Below, one piece after another: positions 54,805 to 63,214 of a stretch of DNA of 64,000 bases. The stretch comes from Aminipila terrae (lineage in GTDB: Bacteria > Bacillota > Clostridia > Peptostreptococcales > Anaerovoracaceae), in assembly GCF_010120715.1 (NCBI RefSeq), contig NZ_CP047591.1, positions 3,348,001-3,412,000 on the forward strand. Direction: 5' to 3'. The position numbers were made by a program, and so were the translations under genes. The notes beneath the pieces were generated by a model that did not search any database, was not told the DNA's origin, and saw nothing but the letters and a program-made list of their open reading frames with translations. How positions within the stretch are numbered: position 1 is the first letter of the stretch; the number at the start of each line of letters is the position of its first letter.

Positions 54805-56178
54805 TTATTTCACTAATTCTGGTGCAGTTTCTCTGATAACAGGCTTCAGCTCTAAAAGGGATTCCCTAAGCTTTTCAATAGCAAAATCAATATCTTTTTG
54901 TGACATGGCAGTTGACATACAAAACATACCTCGAGGAGCATTAAATACCCCTTTTAATAACAGAGACATAAACAATAAACTGTTCAGTTTTTCATAAGAA
55001 CCGGCTACATCTCTATAATTCCTGATTGACTTATTGGAAAAAATAATATTATATAGGGATCCAGTTCCACTGACCTGTAAATCTAATCCTAATTCAACAA
55101 ACACATTTTCCAGTTCTGTTTTAAATTTTGTACCCAAGTCATTTACTTTATTCACCATATCCTGATTATATGCAGTTAAAGTAGCTATTCCGCCCGCCAT
55201 TCCCAATGCATTTCCGTTAAAAGTCCCTGAATGATACATCTTTTTTTCTCTTGGATCATACATTTTCATGATTTCTTCTTTACCTCCAAAAGCTCCAATT
55301 GGAGTACCCCCACCAATGATTTTGCCAAGAGAAGTCAAATCTGGAGTTATTCCATACTTTTCCTGGGCTCCTCCCATGGAAAGCCTGAAAGTTACAACTT
55401 CATCAAATATGAGAAGAATGCCATAATGCTTGGTAATCTCTCTTAAAAATTCCAGATATTCTCTGGTAGGGACAATTTGGCCTGCAGAACCCATGACAGG
55501 CTCAATAATAAGACAGGCTACATCATTAAAATTGTTTTCAATAACTTTTTTTGTATTTTCTATATCATTAAATGGAACAACCAGTACATCTTTAAGCGCA
55601 TTCCTGGAAACTCCCCGGCTTTCAGGAATTACTTTAATATTATCTAAGGTTCCCGCTTTTTTTATATTGGGATCAACACTGGCTTCAAATACATCTGTGG
55701 TCCCATGATAACCCCCTTCAGTCTTTATGATCTTTGACTTTTGGGTATACGCCCGTGCGATTCGGAGTACATGCATGTTTGCCTCTGTTCCCGAATTGGT
55801 GAAACGGATTAAGTCTATACTTGGTACCCTGTTTATTAAAATTTCTGCCAGTCTTGTCTGTTTCTCAAATGGTGCGGTATAGGCAGTACCTAAAGCGGCC
55901 TGCTCTTGCAAAGCTTCAACTGTAGGCTTATGATTATGTCCATGAATTAAAGAGGTATAGTTGTTTTGGAAATCCACCAGCTTATTTCCATCTGCATCAT
56001 AAATATATGCTCCATCCCCTTTTACAATGTAATGAGGATATGGCTCAAAATATGTAGCCGTCCTTGTATCACCACCCGGCATATATTTGCAGGCTTCCTT
56101 GTGAAGTTTTAAAGAAATTTTCCTGCTTTCTCTGTATCTGTTGAAAGTTTCTTCAGTAAATTGTTGTTCAATGCTCAT
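54805..56178 (-). CDS. Class III aminotransferase, glutamate-1-semialdehyde aminomutase-like
   Basis: This 457-residue PLP enzyme of fold type I, class III, has PGGDTRTATYFEPYPHYIVK (HemL-like N-terminus), FTNSGTEANMHVLRIARAYT, IFDEVVTFRLSMGGAQ (Asp that binds the PLP ring) and SLGKIIGGGTPIGAFGG with the Schiff-base Lys. It is nearest to HemL, but it is longer (about 430 is normal for HemL), and no other haem-synthesis gene is near. A different aminotransferase with a HemL-like fold is possible. It lies between spo0A and the yneB-like gene, with its own RBS (GGAGG). Confidence 0.8.
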   Translation of the reverse strand: MSIEQQFTEETFNRYRESRKISLKLHKEACKYMPGGDTRTATYFEPYPHYIVKGDGAYIYDADGNKLVDFQNNYTSLIHGHNHKPTVEALQEQAALGTAYTAPFEKQTRLAEILINRVPSIDLIRFTNSGTEANMHVLRIARAYTQKSKIIKTEGGYHGTTDVFEASVDPNIKKAGTLDNIKVIPESRGVSRNALKDVLVVPFNDIENTKKVIENNFNDVACLIIEPVMGSAGQIVPTREYLEFLREITKHYGILLIFDEVVTFRLSMGGAQEKYGITPDLTSLGKIIGGGTPIGAFGGKEEIMKMYDPREKKMYHSGTFNGNALGMAGGIATLTAYNQDMVNKVNDLGTKFKTELENVFVELGLDLQVSGTGSLYNIIFSNKSIRNYRDVAGSYEKLNSLLFMSLLLKGVFNAPRGMFCMSTAMSQKDIDFAIEKLRESLLELKPVIRETAPELVK

Positions 56179-56232
56179 TGGGTACCTCCTTTTAAATAAT
56201 CAAATTAATTCATTCTCTGCTTTTTCTATGCA

Positions 56233-56285
56233 AAAACTCCTTTCATTTCATCGGAATCTTTAGCCAATTAATAAAAGGAGTTTTG
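56233..56285 (-). terminator. Possible terminator between spo0A and the aminotransferase
   Basis: AAAACTCCTTT (near 56233) pairs with AAAGGAGTTTT (56274-56284) over a loop of about 30 bases, next to T-rich sequence. Confidence 0.5.
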
Positions 56286-56381
56286 ATTTTAAATAAATAA
56301 TCTTAGTCTTTAGTTATATATATTACACCTGCAATATTTTCTATGCAGTTTTCTGTCTATTGAATAGTTTGAAATCAATAC

Positions 56382-57188
56382 CTAAGAGATTTTGCGTTCC
56401 AGTCTTAACTTATCTGCGATAATTGCGATAAACTCTGAATTTGTAGGTTTGCCCTTGTCATTATGTACTGTATATCCAAATAAATTGTTTATTGTTTCTA
56501 TCTTGCCTCTGTTCCAGGCTACTTCTATTGCGTGTCTTATAGCTCTTTCAACTCTGCTAGGTGTTGTATTGTTCAGTTTAGCTATGGCAGGATACAGTTC
56601 TTTGGTAACTGCCCCAAGCAAATCCATATCTTCAACCACCATAGTGATAGCATCTCTTAAATACTGATATCCTTTAATATGAGCAGGTACACCCACTTCA
56701 TGAATGATATTGGTGATATCAACCTCCAGATCATTATTTGTCTTTTCAGTACTAGTATTATTGTTCACTACCGTCCTTATACTGGTTAGTTTTCCGGAAC
56801 CTTCTTCGAGCTCTTCTCCAAAAAGCTGGTTGATTCTTTTTGACAGGACACCTAAATTAAATGGCTTAACCAGATAATATTCCGCACCTAATTTGGTTGC
56901 TTTCTGTGTAATCGATTCTTGTCCTACTGCAGAAAGCATAATGGTTTTTGGATATTTGGGAAGCTCCATATTATTAATGCTTTCCAAAACACCAAGTCCA
57001 TCTAGGTGCGGCATAATCATGTCCAGAATCAAAACATCTGGTAAAAACTTTTTAACACAATCTACAGTCTGTATTCCATCATTTGCTACAAAGGTAATAT
57101 CAATATTTTCCTGCTCCGCGAAATAATCGCTCAGAATTTCGCAAAAATCCTTATTGTCATCTGCAATTCCGATACTTATTTTTGTCAT
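56382..57188 (-). CDS. spo0A: Sporulation master regulator Spo0A
   Basis: This response regulator has 268 residues from the ATG at 57188 (GGGGGA upstream); an in-frame start at 57221 is less likely. Receiver domain: IGIADDNKDFC with the acidic pair, VLILDMIMPHLDGLG with the phosphorylated Asp, and AEYYLVKPFNL (Lys). C-terminal sigA-contacting DNA-binding domain: IHEVGVPAHIKGYQYLRDAI, TPSRVERAIRHAIEVAWNRG and PTNSEFIAIIADKLRLE. It follows spoIVB, as is normal. Two Spo0A-box-like sites lie about 140 bases upstream, suggesting autoregulation. Confidence 0.96.
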   Translation of the reverse strand: MTKISIGIADDNKDFCEILSDYFAEQENIDITFVANDGIQTVDCVKKFLPDVLILDMIMPHLDGLGVLESINNMELPKYPKTIMLSAVGQESITQKATKLGAEYYLVKPFNLGVLSKRINQLFGEELEEGSGKLTSIRTVVNNNTSTEKTNNDLEVDITNIIHEVGVPAHIKGYQYLRDAITMVVEDMDLLGAVTKELYPAIAKLNNTTPSRVERAIRHAIEVAWNRGKIETINNLFGYTVHNDKGKPTNSEFIAIIADKLRLERKIS

Positions 57189-57320
57189 ACATATCCCCCT
57201 TAATTTCATAATAATCTTCACAGATTATTATATTTTTTAGCAATACTCCAGCATCTTTTAATTTATACTTTTTCTGTAGTTTATGCAACATAAATTATCA
57301 GAAAATATACATAAGTTTGG

Positions 57321-58412
57321 TCATTTCTCGACATTATTCGACATTTGTTCTTGCAGCATCCACTCAATATATATCCCATAACCTTTTTCAGGATTATTTA
57401 CAAACACGTGAGTTACAGCACCTATCAGCCTTCCATTTTGAATAATCGGGCTTCCACTCATTCCCTGTACAATTCCCCCGCTTTTCTTCAAAAGTCTTTC
57501 ATCTGTTACCTTTATTGTCATACTTTTTGTCTCTGGTCTGGTCTGTTTATTTACCTTTTCAATCTCTATTTCGTAACATTCTACTTTGTTATTATCTAAA
57601 GTTGTCAGGATATATGCCGGACCCACAACAACAGATTTCTGATATCCAACTGGTATAGGTTTGTTATAATATGGATTATTTATATTGCCATATAACTTGC
57701 CGAAAATGCCAAATTCAGTATTTTTTTTCAGACTTCCAAGGGGTTCGTCGGCTTCATAGAATATGCCCCGGATTTCTCCCGGATCTCCTGCTTTTCCCTG
57801 TTTAACAGATTCTACTTTTGAATTAACCAGTTCTCCCTCTGCTACAGGAAGAATGGCAGATGTTTCAGGATCGGTTATTGCATGACCCAATGCTCCATAA
57901 TAGTTATTTTGCGGATCATAATAAGTTAAAGTTCCGATACCAGCAGTTTTATCCTTTACCCATATACCCAGTTTATACATATTGTCAGATTTAGCAATTA
58001 CTGGAGTTAAAGTTATCTCTATAATATCATTTTTTCTCTGAAGCTTCAACAAAACTTCTCCTCTTATTTTATTAACTATAGTCTGCACTTCAGATGCACG
58101 ATAAACTTTTTGTCCATTTATCTCTAATATTGTATCACCAATTTGCAGACCGGACAACAATCCCGGATTAACAACTTCTCCAGTTACTGTTTCAATTTCC
58201 TGAAGCCCTACGATTAGAACCCCCTTTACATCCATTTTAACACCAATGGACTGCCCCCCTGGCATTAAAACTTTCTCCGATACAACATTTATAGCAGCAG
58301 GTGCCGGTTCCTCCGTCTGTTTTACAACAAATGAAATACCGGTAACCACCGCAACCAATAAAACAAATACCCATAAACATTTAACAATACCATGTGTTCT
58401 CATTTTTTCCAT
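57321..58412 (-). CDS. spoIVB: SpoIVB peptidase
   Basis: This 363-residue serine protease starts the pro-sigma-K signal in the forespore. It has an N-terminal membrane helix (about 10-27), a PDZ domain (LSGLQIGDTILEINGQKVYR) and an S55 peptidase domain with the catalytic His in GALGHAITDPET and the Ser in GGIVQGMSGSPIIQNG. It starts with a Met at 58412 or 58403. It precedes spo0A by 133 bases on the same strand, and the BofC-like gene lies 15 bases upstream, the normal signalling set. Spo0A-like boxes lie inside its 3' end. Confidence 0.95.
   Translation of the reverse strand: MEKMRTHGIVKCLWVFVLLVAVVTGISFVVKQTEEPAPAAINVVSEKVLMPGGQSIGVKMDVKGVLIVGLQEIETVTGEVVNPGLLSGLQIGDTILEINGQKVYRASEVQTIVNKIRGEVLLKLQRKNDIIEITLTPVIAKSDNMYKLGIWVKDKTAGIGTLTYYDPQNNYYGALGHAITDPETSAILPVAEGELVNSKVESVKQGKAGDPGEIRGIFYEADEPLGSLKKNTEFGIFGKLYGNINNPYYNKPIPVGYQKSVVVGPAYILTTLDNNKVECYEIEIEKVNKQTRPETKSMTIKVTDERLLKKSGGIVQGMSGSPIIQNGRLIGAVTHVFVNNPEKGYGIYIEWMLQEQMSNNVEK
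57327..57343 (-). promoter_or_regulatory. Paired Spo0A boxes upstream of spo0A
   Basis: On the minus strand TGTCGAA (57343-57337) and TGTCGAG (57333-57327) stand 10 bases apart, inside the last codons of spoIVB. The first is a perfect Spo0A box core. They lie about 140 bases before the spo0A start, so positive autoregulation is plausible, as known in Bacillus. Confidence 0.55.
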
Positions 58413-58427
58413 AAAGCAAATTTACTC

Positions 58428-58877
58428 CTAGCTTTCAAAGTCTTGTAATAAGTCTAATAATTCCGATTCAGTTTTCACCACCACACCTTTGGAGAATAAT
58501 TCCTGATCATCCTCACTAAGCATTGAAAAGACAATGTCTGTTGTTCTAAGCAGGCTTTCTTTTCCATTCTCATCATACTGATACACTTTTATTATCCCAT
58601 CTGATTCCTTAACTAAATAATATTCACCTGATTGATTTTCTTGAACATTATTATCTGAATCTTCATCATTAATTTCAGAAACATCGTTTTTTTCATCATC
58701 CGGTTTATCATTACTTTGCTTTACTGTCTGATTTACATTGGTACTGATATTCTCACTCTCCGGTGTTTCTTTGGGAGAAATAAGAAGACTGCACATTAAA
58801 TATCCTACGCCTAAAATGGCTACTAACGTAATATAAAACTCTTTTCGTTTTACTAAACTCTTTTTTCTTGTAAACAT
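58428..58877 (-). CDS. bofC: BofC C-terminal domain-like protein
   Basis: This 149-residue protein has an N-terminal membrane helix (about 15-33), an acidic Asn/Asp-rich linker and a C-terminal domain of about 60 residues (YYLVKESDGIIKVYQYDE, TTDIVFSMLSEDDQELFSKG, SELLDLLQDFES) that matches the BofC C-terminal pattern. In Bacillus BofC holds SpoIVB in check until the right stage. Its place 15 bases upstream of spoIVB fits that job. The N-terminal half is not alike, so I call it BofC-like. RBS GAGGTGG lies before the start. Confidence 0.75.
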   Translation of the reverse strand: MFTRKKSLVKRKEFYITLVAILGVGYLMCSLLISPKETPESENISTNVNQTVKQSNDKPDDEKNDVSEINDEDSDNNVQENQSGEYYLVKESDGIIKVYQYDENGKESLLRTTDIVFSMLSEDDQELFSKGVVVKTESELLDLLQDFES

Positions 58878-58920
58878 AAAACCACCTCTTACTAGGATAG
58901 TTTTAACAAAATTAACTATT

Positions 58921-59646
58921 TTAAACCGTAATTTTGCTTTTTAGCTTAGCAAAAGTTTTTTCTCCTATGCCACTGACATTCATTAACTCCTCTATTTTTT
59001 TAAATCGGCCATGCTCCCCTCTGTATGAAATAATCTTTTCAGCAGTGGAAGGGCCAATTCCCGAAATAGTCTGTAATTCTTCGCTTCCTGCAGTGTTAAT
59101 ATTAATCATGCCCGTTGAAATCCATTGATTTTCTTGTACAGAACTGTTGTTTACATTGGTTATTGTTGAAACTTTATTGTTTGTCAATGGAGTCTCAGCC
59201 GTTCCTCTTTCAATTTGATTTTTTGTAGAAACCGTTATTTTATCTTCATCTTTTAAAATTTGTGCCAGATTAAGATTACTTACATCTGCATCAGGGTTTA
59301 GCCCTCCTGCAAGTTCAATTGCCTCATAAACCCTTGCCCCTTCTTTCATTTCATAAACATATGGTTTTCCAACGGCTCCACTAATATCTATATAGATTTT
59401 GTCCGGCTTATTTTTTTCTTTTTCTCCTGTTTCTACTGCCTTTGTTGTTACAGATTCTTCTATCTGATTTTGCACGTCTGTACTGCTGATTAAATCGAAT
59501 TCATCCTTAGTGTCTTCATGATCTCGTATGCAAAAAACAAAAAAAGCAGCTGCAAAAAGCACAAAGCCTGCAGCTACCTTTATAATAGTTTTTTTATGAT
59601 ACCTGATAAAATTTTCAACATAATCCCTGTTTAAAAAACATTTCAT
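58921..59646 (-). CDS. comEA: ComEA-like helix-hairpin-helix DNA-binding protein
   Basis: This 241-residue protein has one membrane helix (about 19-40), a SLBB-type segment with IYIDISGAVGKPYVYEMKEG and ARVYEAIELAGGLNPDADVS (residues 83-145), and a C-terminal helix-hairpin-helix (MININTAGSEELQTISGIGP, then IGEKTFAKLKSKI). ComEA binds incoming DNA at the surface. No comEC or other competence gene is in the window, so it may serve another role. It is close to the DUF2344 gene but has its own start. It is intact. Confidence 0.88.
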   Translation of the reverse strand: MKCFLNRDYVENFIRYHKKTIIKVAAGFVLFAAAFFVFCIRDHEDTKDEFDLISSTDVQNQIEESVTTKAVETGEKEKNKPDKIYIDISGAVGKPYVYEMKEGARVYEAIELAGGLNPDADVSNLNLAQILKDEDKITVSTKNQIERGTAETPLTNNKVSTITNVNNSSVQENQWISTGMININTAGSEELQTISGIGPSTAEKIISYRGEHGRFKKIEELMNVSGIGEKTFAKLKSKITV

Positions 59647-59733
59647 AAAATACCCCCTTAAATATATACACTTTATGTGCTTATTTCCTATATTTTACAT
59701 TGGTAATTTATGGATGTCAATGTTAAATTGTAA

Positions 59734-60420
59734 TTATATGGAAAATCCGTTGCTGAATAAAAGTTTCTTCCGCATTACATCTATATCATTCCTCGAAATA
59801 TCAATCTTCCAGAACTTGATTATAGCTTCAATAAGTAGTTCGGGACTTAGATTAGATTCACTTCCCGCATCTAAAGATGCACTGATGATTAACTGGTCAT
59901 TTGCATCAGCAAAATTTAATCGAATAATTTTAGATTTTATATCGATTTCCACTAATTCTTTTGATTTTTTTTGCTTCTTTTTTGCAAAAATCTGTTCCTG
60001 TGATAAAAATTCATCACAAAGTTCTGCACATGTTTTCCCACCTAATGATTTTACTTCCAAAGGTATGCAAATCATGTATTCGGCAGCTTCAGCAAGAGCT
60101 GCCAGGGATTTTCCCTCTTCTTTATAAACTGCACATCCAAGTATAAGTATTCCCTCAGGCATCATGGCATTTAATTTATTTTTCATGTCCTCTGGTGAAT
60201 CATTTTGAGAAGTCTCAAATTCCAGCAACTCATAAATACTGGAATAACCCAATGAGAGAGGTTGTGCAAACCCCATCTTTGGATGGGGATTAAAGCCTTG
60301 TGAATAATCCAGTTTTATGCCTGCCCGTTTAAAACTTCTTTTAAAAAAACGTAATAGATCCAAATGGGATGTATATTTAAAGTATCCTTCCTTGGAGAAT
60401 TTTAATACATATTTAGCCAT
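59734..60420 (-). CDS. DUF2344 radical SAM-associated protein
   Basis: This protein has 228 residues from the ATG at 60420 (GGAGGG upstream); 60438 is an earlier in-frame start. It begins MAKYVLKFSKEGYFKYTSHL, with DLLRFFKRSFKRAGIKLDYS and QGFNPHPKMGFAQPLSLGY, the DUF2344/TIGR03936 pattern. The family is almost always beside the TIGR03960-type radical SAM protein, and here its start overlaps the end of that gene. In some genomes the two are fused. The reaction is unknown. Confidence 0.92.
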   Translation of the reverse strand: MAKYVLKFSKEGYFKYTSHLDLLRFFKRSFKRAGIKLDYSQGFNPHPKMGFAQPLSLGYSSIYELLEFETSQNDSPEDMKNKLNAMMPEGILILGCAVYKEEGKSLAALAEAAEYMICIPLEVKSLGGKTCAELCDEFLSQEQIFAKKKQKKSKELVEIDIKSKIIRLNFADANDQLIISASLDAGSESNLSPELLIEAIIKFWKIDISRNDIDVMRKKLLFSNGFSI

Positions 60421-62254
60421 GAATACCCTCCATCTCACATGTTACATTCTTATTCATACCACAGCCAACACATCCTTTTCTGCAGTCCTGTGTTGTCTCC
60501 TCCTTTACAGCCTTTTCGTTTTCTCTTATTAAAAATTCCTTTGTTACACCACAGTCAATAATATCCCATGGCAGAATTTCGTCATAACTTCTTTCCCTTG
60601 TAGTATAAAATTCTTTATCTACACCTGTTTCATCAAAGGCTTTCATCCATGCATCATATTTAAAATGTTCTGTCCATCCATCAAATTTGCAGCCCAATTC
60701 AAAAGCTCTGATAAGGACTTTTGAAACACGTCTGTCTCCCCTTGCAAATACAGCTTCCAGAATACTGGTTTCCGTACCGTGGTAATTAAATGTCACGCCC
60801 TTCACAGGTCTTAGTTTGTCCTTCAGATAATAATGTTTCTCACTGAACTGCTCTTTCGTATTCTGACCCATCCACTGAAAAGGAGTATGCGCCTTTGGAA
60901 CAAAATTAGAAGCACTGACTGTCACATTAAATCTGCCTTTTCCGTTAATCTTCTTATTCAGTTCCACTATATTTGAAGCGATTTGAACAATCCCATCTAA
61001 GTCCTCCTGAGTCTCAGTAGGTAAACCATTCATAAAATACAGTTTTATATTTTTCCATCCCAGTTCAAGAGCCTGTTCTACAGAATGATAAATGTTTTCC
61101 TCCGTGATACATTTATTAATTACATTTCGAAGCCTTTGGGAACCTGCTTCAGGGGCAAAAGTCAATCCGGATTTCTTATAGCCCTGTATTTCCTCTAAAA
61201 CTTTAAAGGAAAAGGAATCTAACCTGAGGGAAGGCAAAGACAAAGAAACATTACTATTTTTACACATACCCATCAGGCTGGTTGCCAATTCTTCAAATTG
61301 GGAATAGTCGCTAGTGGATAAGGATAGTAAAGATAACTCATCATGTCCTGTATTTTCAAGCTGCTTTTTAGCCAGTTCTTCAATCAGGGCCATTCTTCTT
61401 TCTCTGACAGGACGGTAAATAATACCCGCCTGGCAGAAGCGGCATCCACGGGTACATCCCCTGAAAGTCTCAACAACGGCTCTATCATGTACCGTTTCAA
61501 TAAATGGTACGATGGGATCCACCGGAAAGTCAATTTCGTTTAAATCCGCAACAATACTCCTTAAGATTCGATCCGGTGCTTCTTCATAAAGCTTGTCCAC
61601 CCTGCAAATCTGTCCATTCTCGTCATATACAGGCTGATAATACTTAGGAATGTAAACACCTTGCAATTTAACCACTCTTTTATAAAAATCTTCTCTGTCT
61701 TCTCCTGCATTTTTGGAGGCCTGGTATTCATTAAACAGCTTTACCAGAATCTCTTCTCCATCCCCAATTAAGAAAATATCAACAATGTCGGCCAATGGTT
61801 CTGGATTATAAGCGCAGGGTCCGCCCGCAACAATAATTGGAAAACTGTCATCCCGATCTTCTTTTTTTAAAGGAATGCCTCCAAGGTCCAGAATATTTAA
61901 GACATTGGTGAATGAAAGTTCGTATTGAAGTGTAAAACCTAAGAAATCCACAGTATTTATAGGAGTTTTTGTCTCTAATGTAAAAAGCGGCAGGTGCTCG
62001 TTTCTTAAGATCTGCTCCATATCAAGCCCTGGGCAAAATACTCGTTCACAATACACATTTTCTTCTTTATTTAAAATATGGTATAAAATCTGCATACCTA
62101 AATAGGACATGCCTATTTCATAAGTATCCGGAAAAGCAAAACAAAATCTTGTTAAGCCCTCAGTAATTTCCTTTTTAACAGAATTAAGCTCCCCTCCAAT
62201 ATATCTGGCTGGCTTTTCAACTCTTTTAAGTATGTTGTCTAAATTTAAGTTCAT
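60413..62254 (-). CDS. TIGR03960-type B12-binding radical SAM protein
   Basis: This 613-residue protein has an N-terminal cobalamin-binding-like region (ADTYEIGMSYLGMQILYHIL, then IIVAGGPCAYNPEPLADIVD) and a radical SAM core with CTRGCRFCQAGIIYRP (Cys-x3-Cys-x2-Cys) and GLTFAPEAGSQRLRNVINK. The C-terminus has a Cys motif (CRKGCVGCGMN). It lies between the HD-domain gene and the DUF2344 partner, overlapping the latter. The target is unknown; a tRNA or cell-wall modification role has been proposed for relatives but is not shown. Confidence 0.92.
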   Translation of the reverse strand: MNLNLDNILKRVEKPARYIGGELNSVKKEITEGLTRFCFAFPDTYEIGMSYLGMQILYHILNKEENVYCERVFCPGLDMEQILRNEHLPLFTLETKTPINTVDFLGFTLQYELSFTNVLNILDLGGIPLKKEDRDDSFPIIVAGGPCAYNPEPLADIVDIFLIGDGEEILVKLFNEYQASKNAGEDREDFYKRVVKLQGVYIPKYYQPVYDENGQICRVDKLYEEAPDRILRSIVADLNEIDFPVDPIVPFIETVHDRAVVETFRGCTRGCRFCQAGIIYRPVRERRMALIEELAKKQLENTGHDELSLLSLSTSDYSQFEELATSLMGMCKNSNVSLSLPSLRLDSFSFKVLEEIQGYKKSGLTFAPEAGSQRLRNVINKCITEENIYHSVEQALELGWKNIKLYFMNGLPTETQEDLDGIVQIASNIVELNKKINGKGRFNVTVSASNFVPKAHTPFQWMGQNTKEQFSEKHYYLKDKLRPVKGVTFNYHGTETSILEAVFARGDRRVSKVLIRAFELGCKFDGWTEHFKYDAWMKAFDETGVDKEFYTTRERSYDEILPWDIIDCGVTKEFLIRENEKAVKEETTQDCRKGCVGCGMNKNVTCEMEGIHG

Positions 62255-62263
62255 TAAATTTTT

Positions 62264-62796
62264 TTACCTTTCTTTTTTCATTAATTCGTCTATGGTAACA
62301 CCTAACCTGTCCTCTATCTTTGATAACAGTATTTCTGTTTCTGCCTGTTTTTTCTTAATCCTTATTACTGCATCTGGACGGTCTTTCACTTTATCTATAA
62401 TATATGCCATGCGTTCGGATAAACCTACGTACTGATCTTCTTTTACCACTCGATCTCCAAAGCATACCATATCAACTTCCGTCAAATCCTCAACATCTTT
62501 TTTCAGCTCATAGGTCATATGAGCATGTATAATTTCTGCCTCCTCATCATAGCCTAACGAATGGGCTATTTGTGCACCTTTTTCTTCGTGATGTTCCTGA
62601 GTCCGGGCTATGTCATGAATTAAAGCTGCCCCCTGATTAATTCTATATCCAGGTGACTGCCCTTTTCATTTAATGCCGCTGCCAGTCTGACAGCAGCATC
62701 TGCTACCGCCTCACAATGTCTGATTACATGGGGGGGCGTATCATATTTCTTCAGTAATTCTGAACATTCTTCAACCGTTAAATATTTATGTGACAT
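62264..62796 (-). CDS. HD-domain phosphohydrolase, with an apparent frameshift
   Basis: The protein is 177 residues when joined. The first part from ATG 62796 (MSHKYLTVEECSELLKKYDT, then VIRHCEAVADAAVRLA with the first metal His) ends at a false stop near 62627. One extra C in the five-C run at 62629-62633 restores ELIRGAALIHDIART with the HD pair, then EHHEEKGAQIAHSLGY and the rest. The HD motif and late Asp are kept (metal-dependent phosphohydrolase); the substrate is unknown. It lies 9 bases before the radical SAM gene. Confidence 0.85.
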
Positions 62797-62854
62797 AAAA
62801 CAACCGAACCTTTCAGTAATGATATATTTACCGCAACATTTTTCTAAATATTTA

Positions 62855-63112
62855 TTATATCACATTTTTCCTGTAATTAGCCATAGTTTCCTCCGTATAC
62901 TCTATGGCATTTTTAGTTTTGGCCTTTAATTCTCTGACATTATTAATGGTATTAATGCAGGTCTTTTTTACATCAGAGACTGTATAATCTTTACAAATAG
63001 CCATTTCACATTTATTTGTAATGCCTGCAATAGTTTTGTTGTCAGAAGCCTGACATAACGTAAAAATAAAGCCAATTAAAATGCAGATAATGATCTGTTT
63101 TACTATTCCCAT
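62855..63112 (-). CDS. Small secreted or membrane-anchored protein
   Basis: This 85-residue protein has a strong N-terminal hydrophobic segment (residues 3-20: IVKQIIICILIGFIFTLC), possibly a signal peptide or lipobox-like Cys at 20, then a charged region with three more Cys (NKCEMAICKDY and KKTCINTINNV). It is not recognised. RBS AAGGAGG lies before the start. It stands between obg and the HD gene. Confidence 0.65.
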   Translation of the reverse strand: MGIVKQIIICILIGFIFTLCQASDNKTIAGITNKCEMAICKDYTVSDVKKTCINTINNVRELKAKTKNAIEYTEETMANYRKNVI

Positions 63113-63179
63113 ATTTTTGTCCTCCTTATATTTTATTAATACGTGGAAGACCTTTAAATAATGCTATTATTAGCAAATT

Positions 63180-63208
63180 AACAGGCAGTCCTTGCAGAAC
63201 TGCCTGTT
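63180..63208 (-). terminator. Terminator after obg
   Basis: AACAGGCAGT and ACTGCCTGTT form a perfect stem of 10 bases just after the obg stop; the T-rich tail on the minus strand is short. Confidence 0.8.
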
Positions 63209-63214
63209 AATTAA

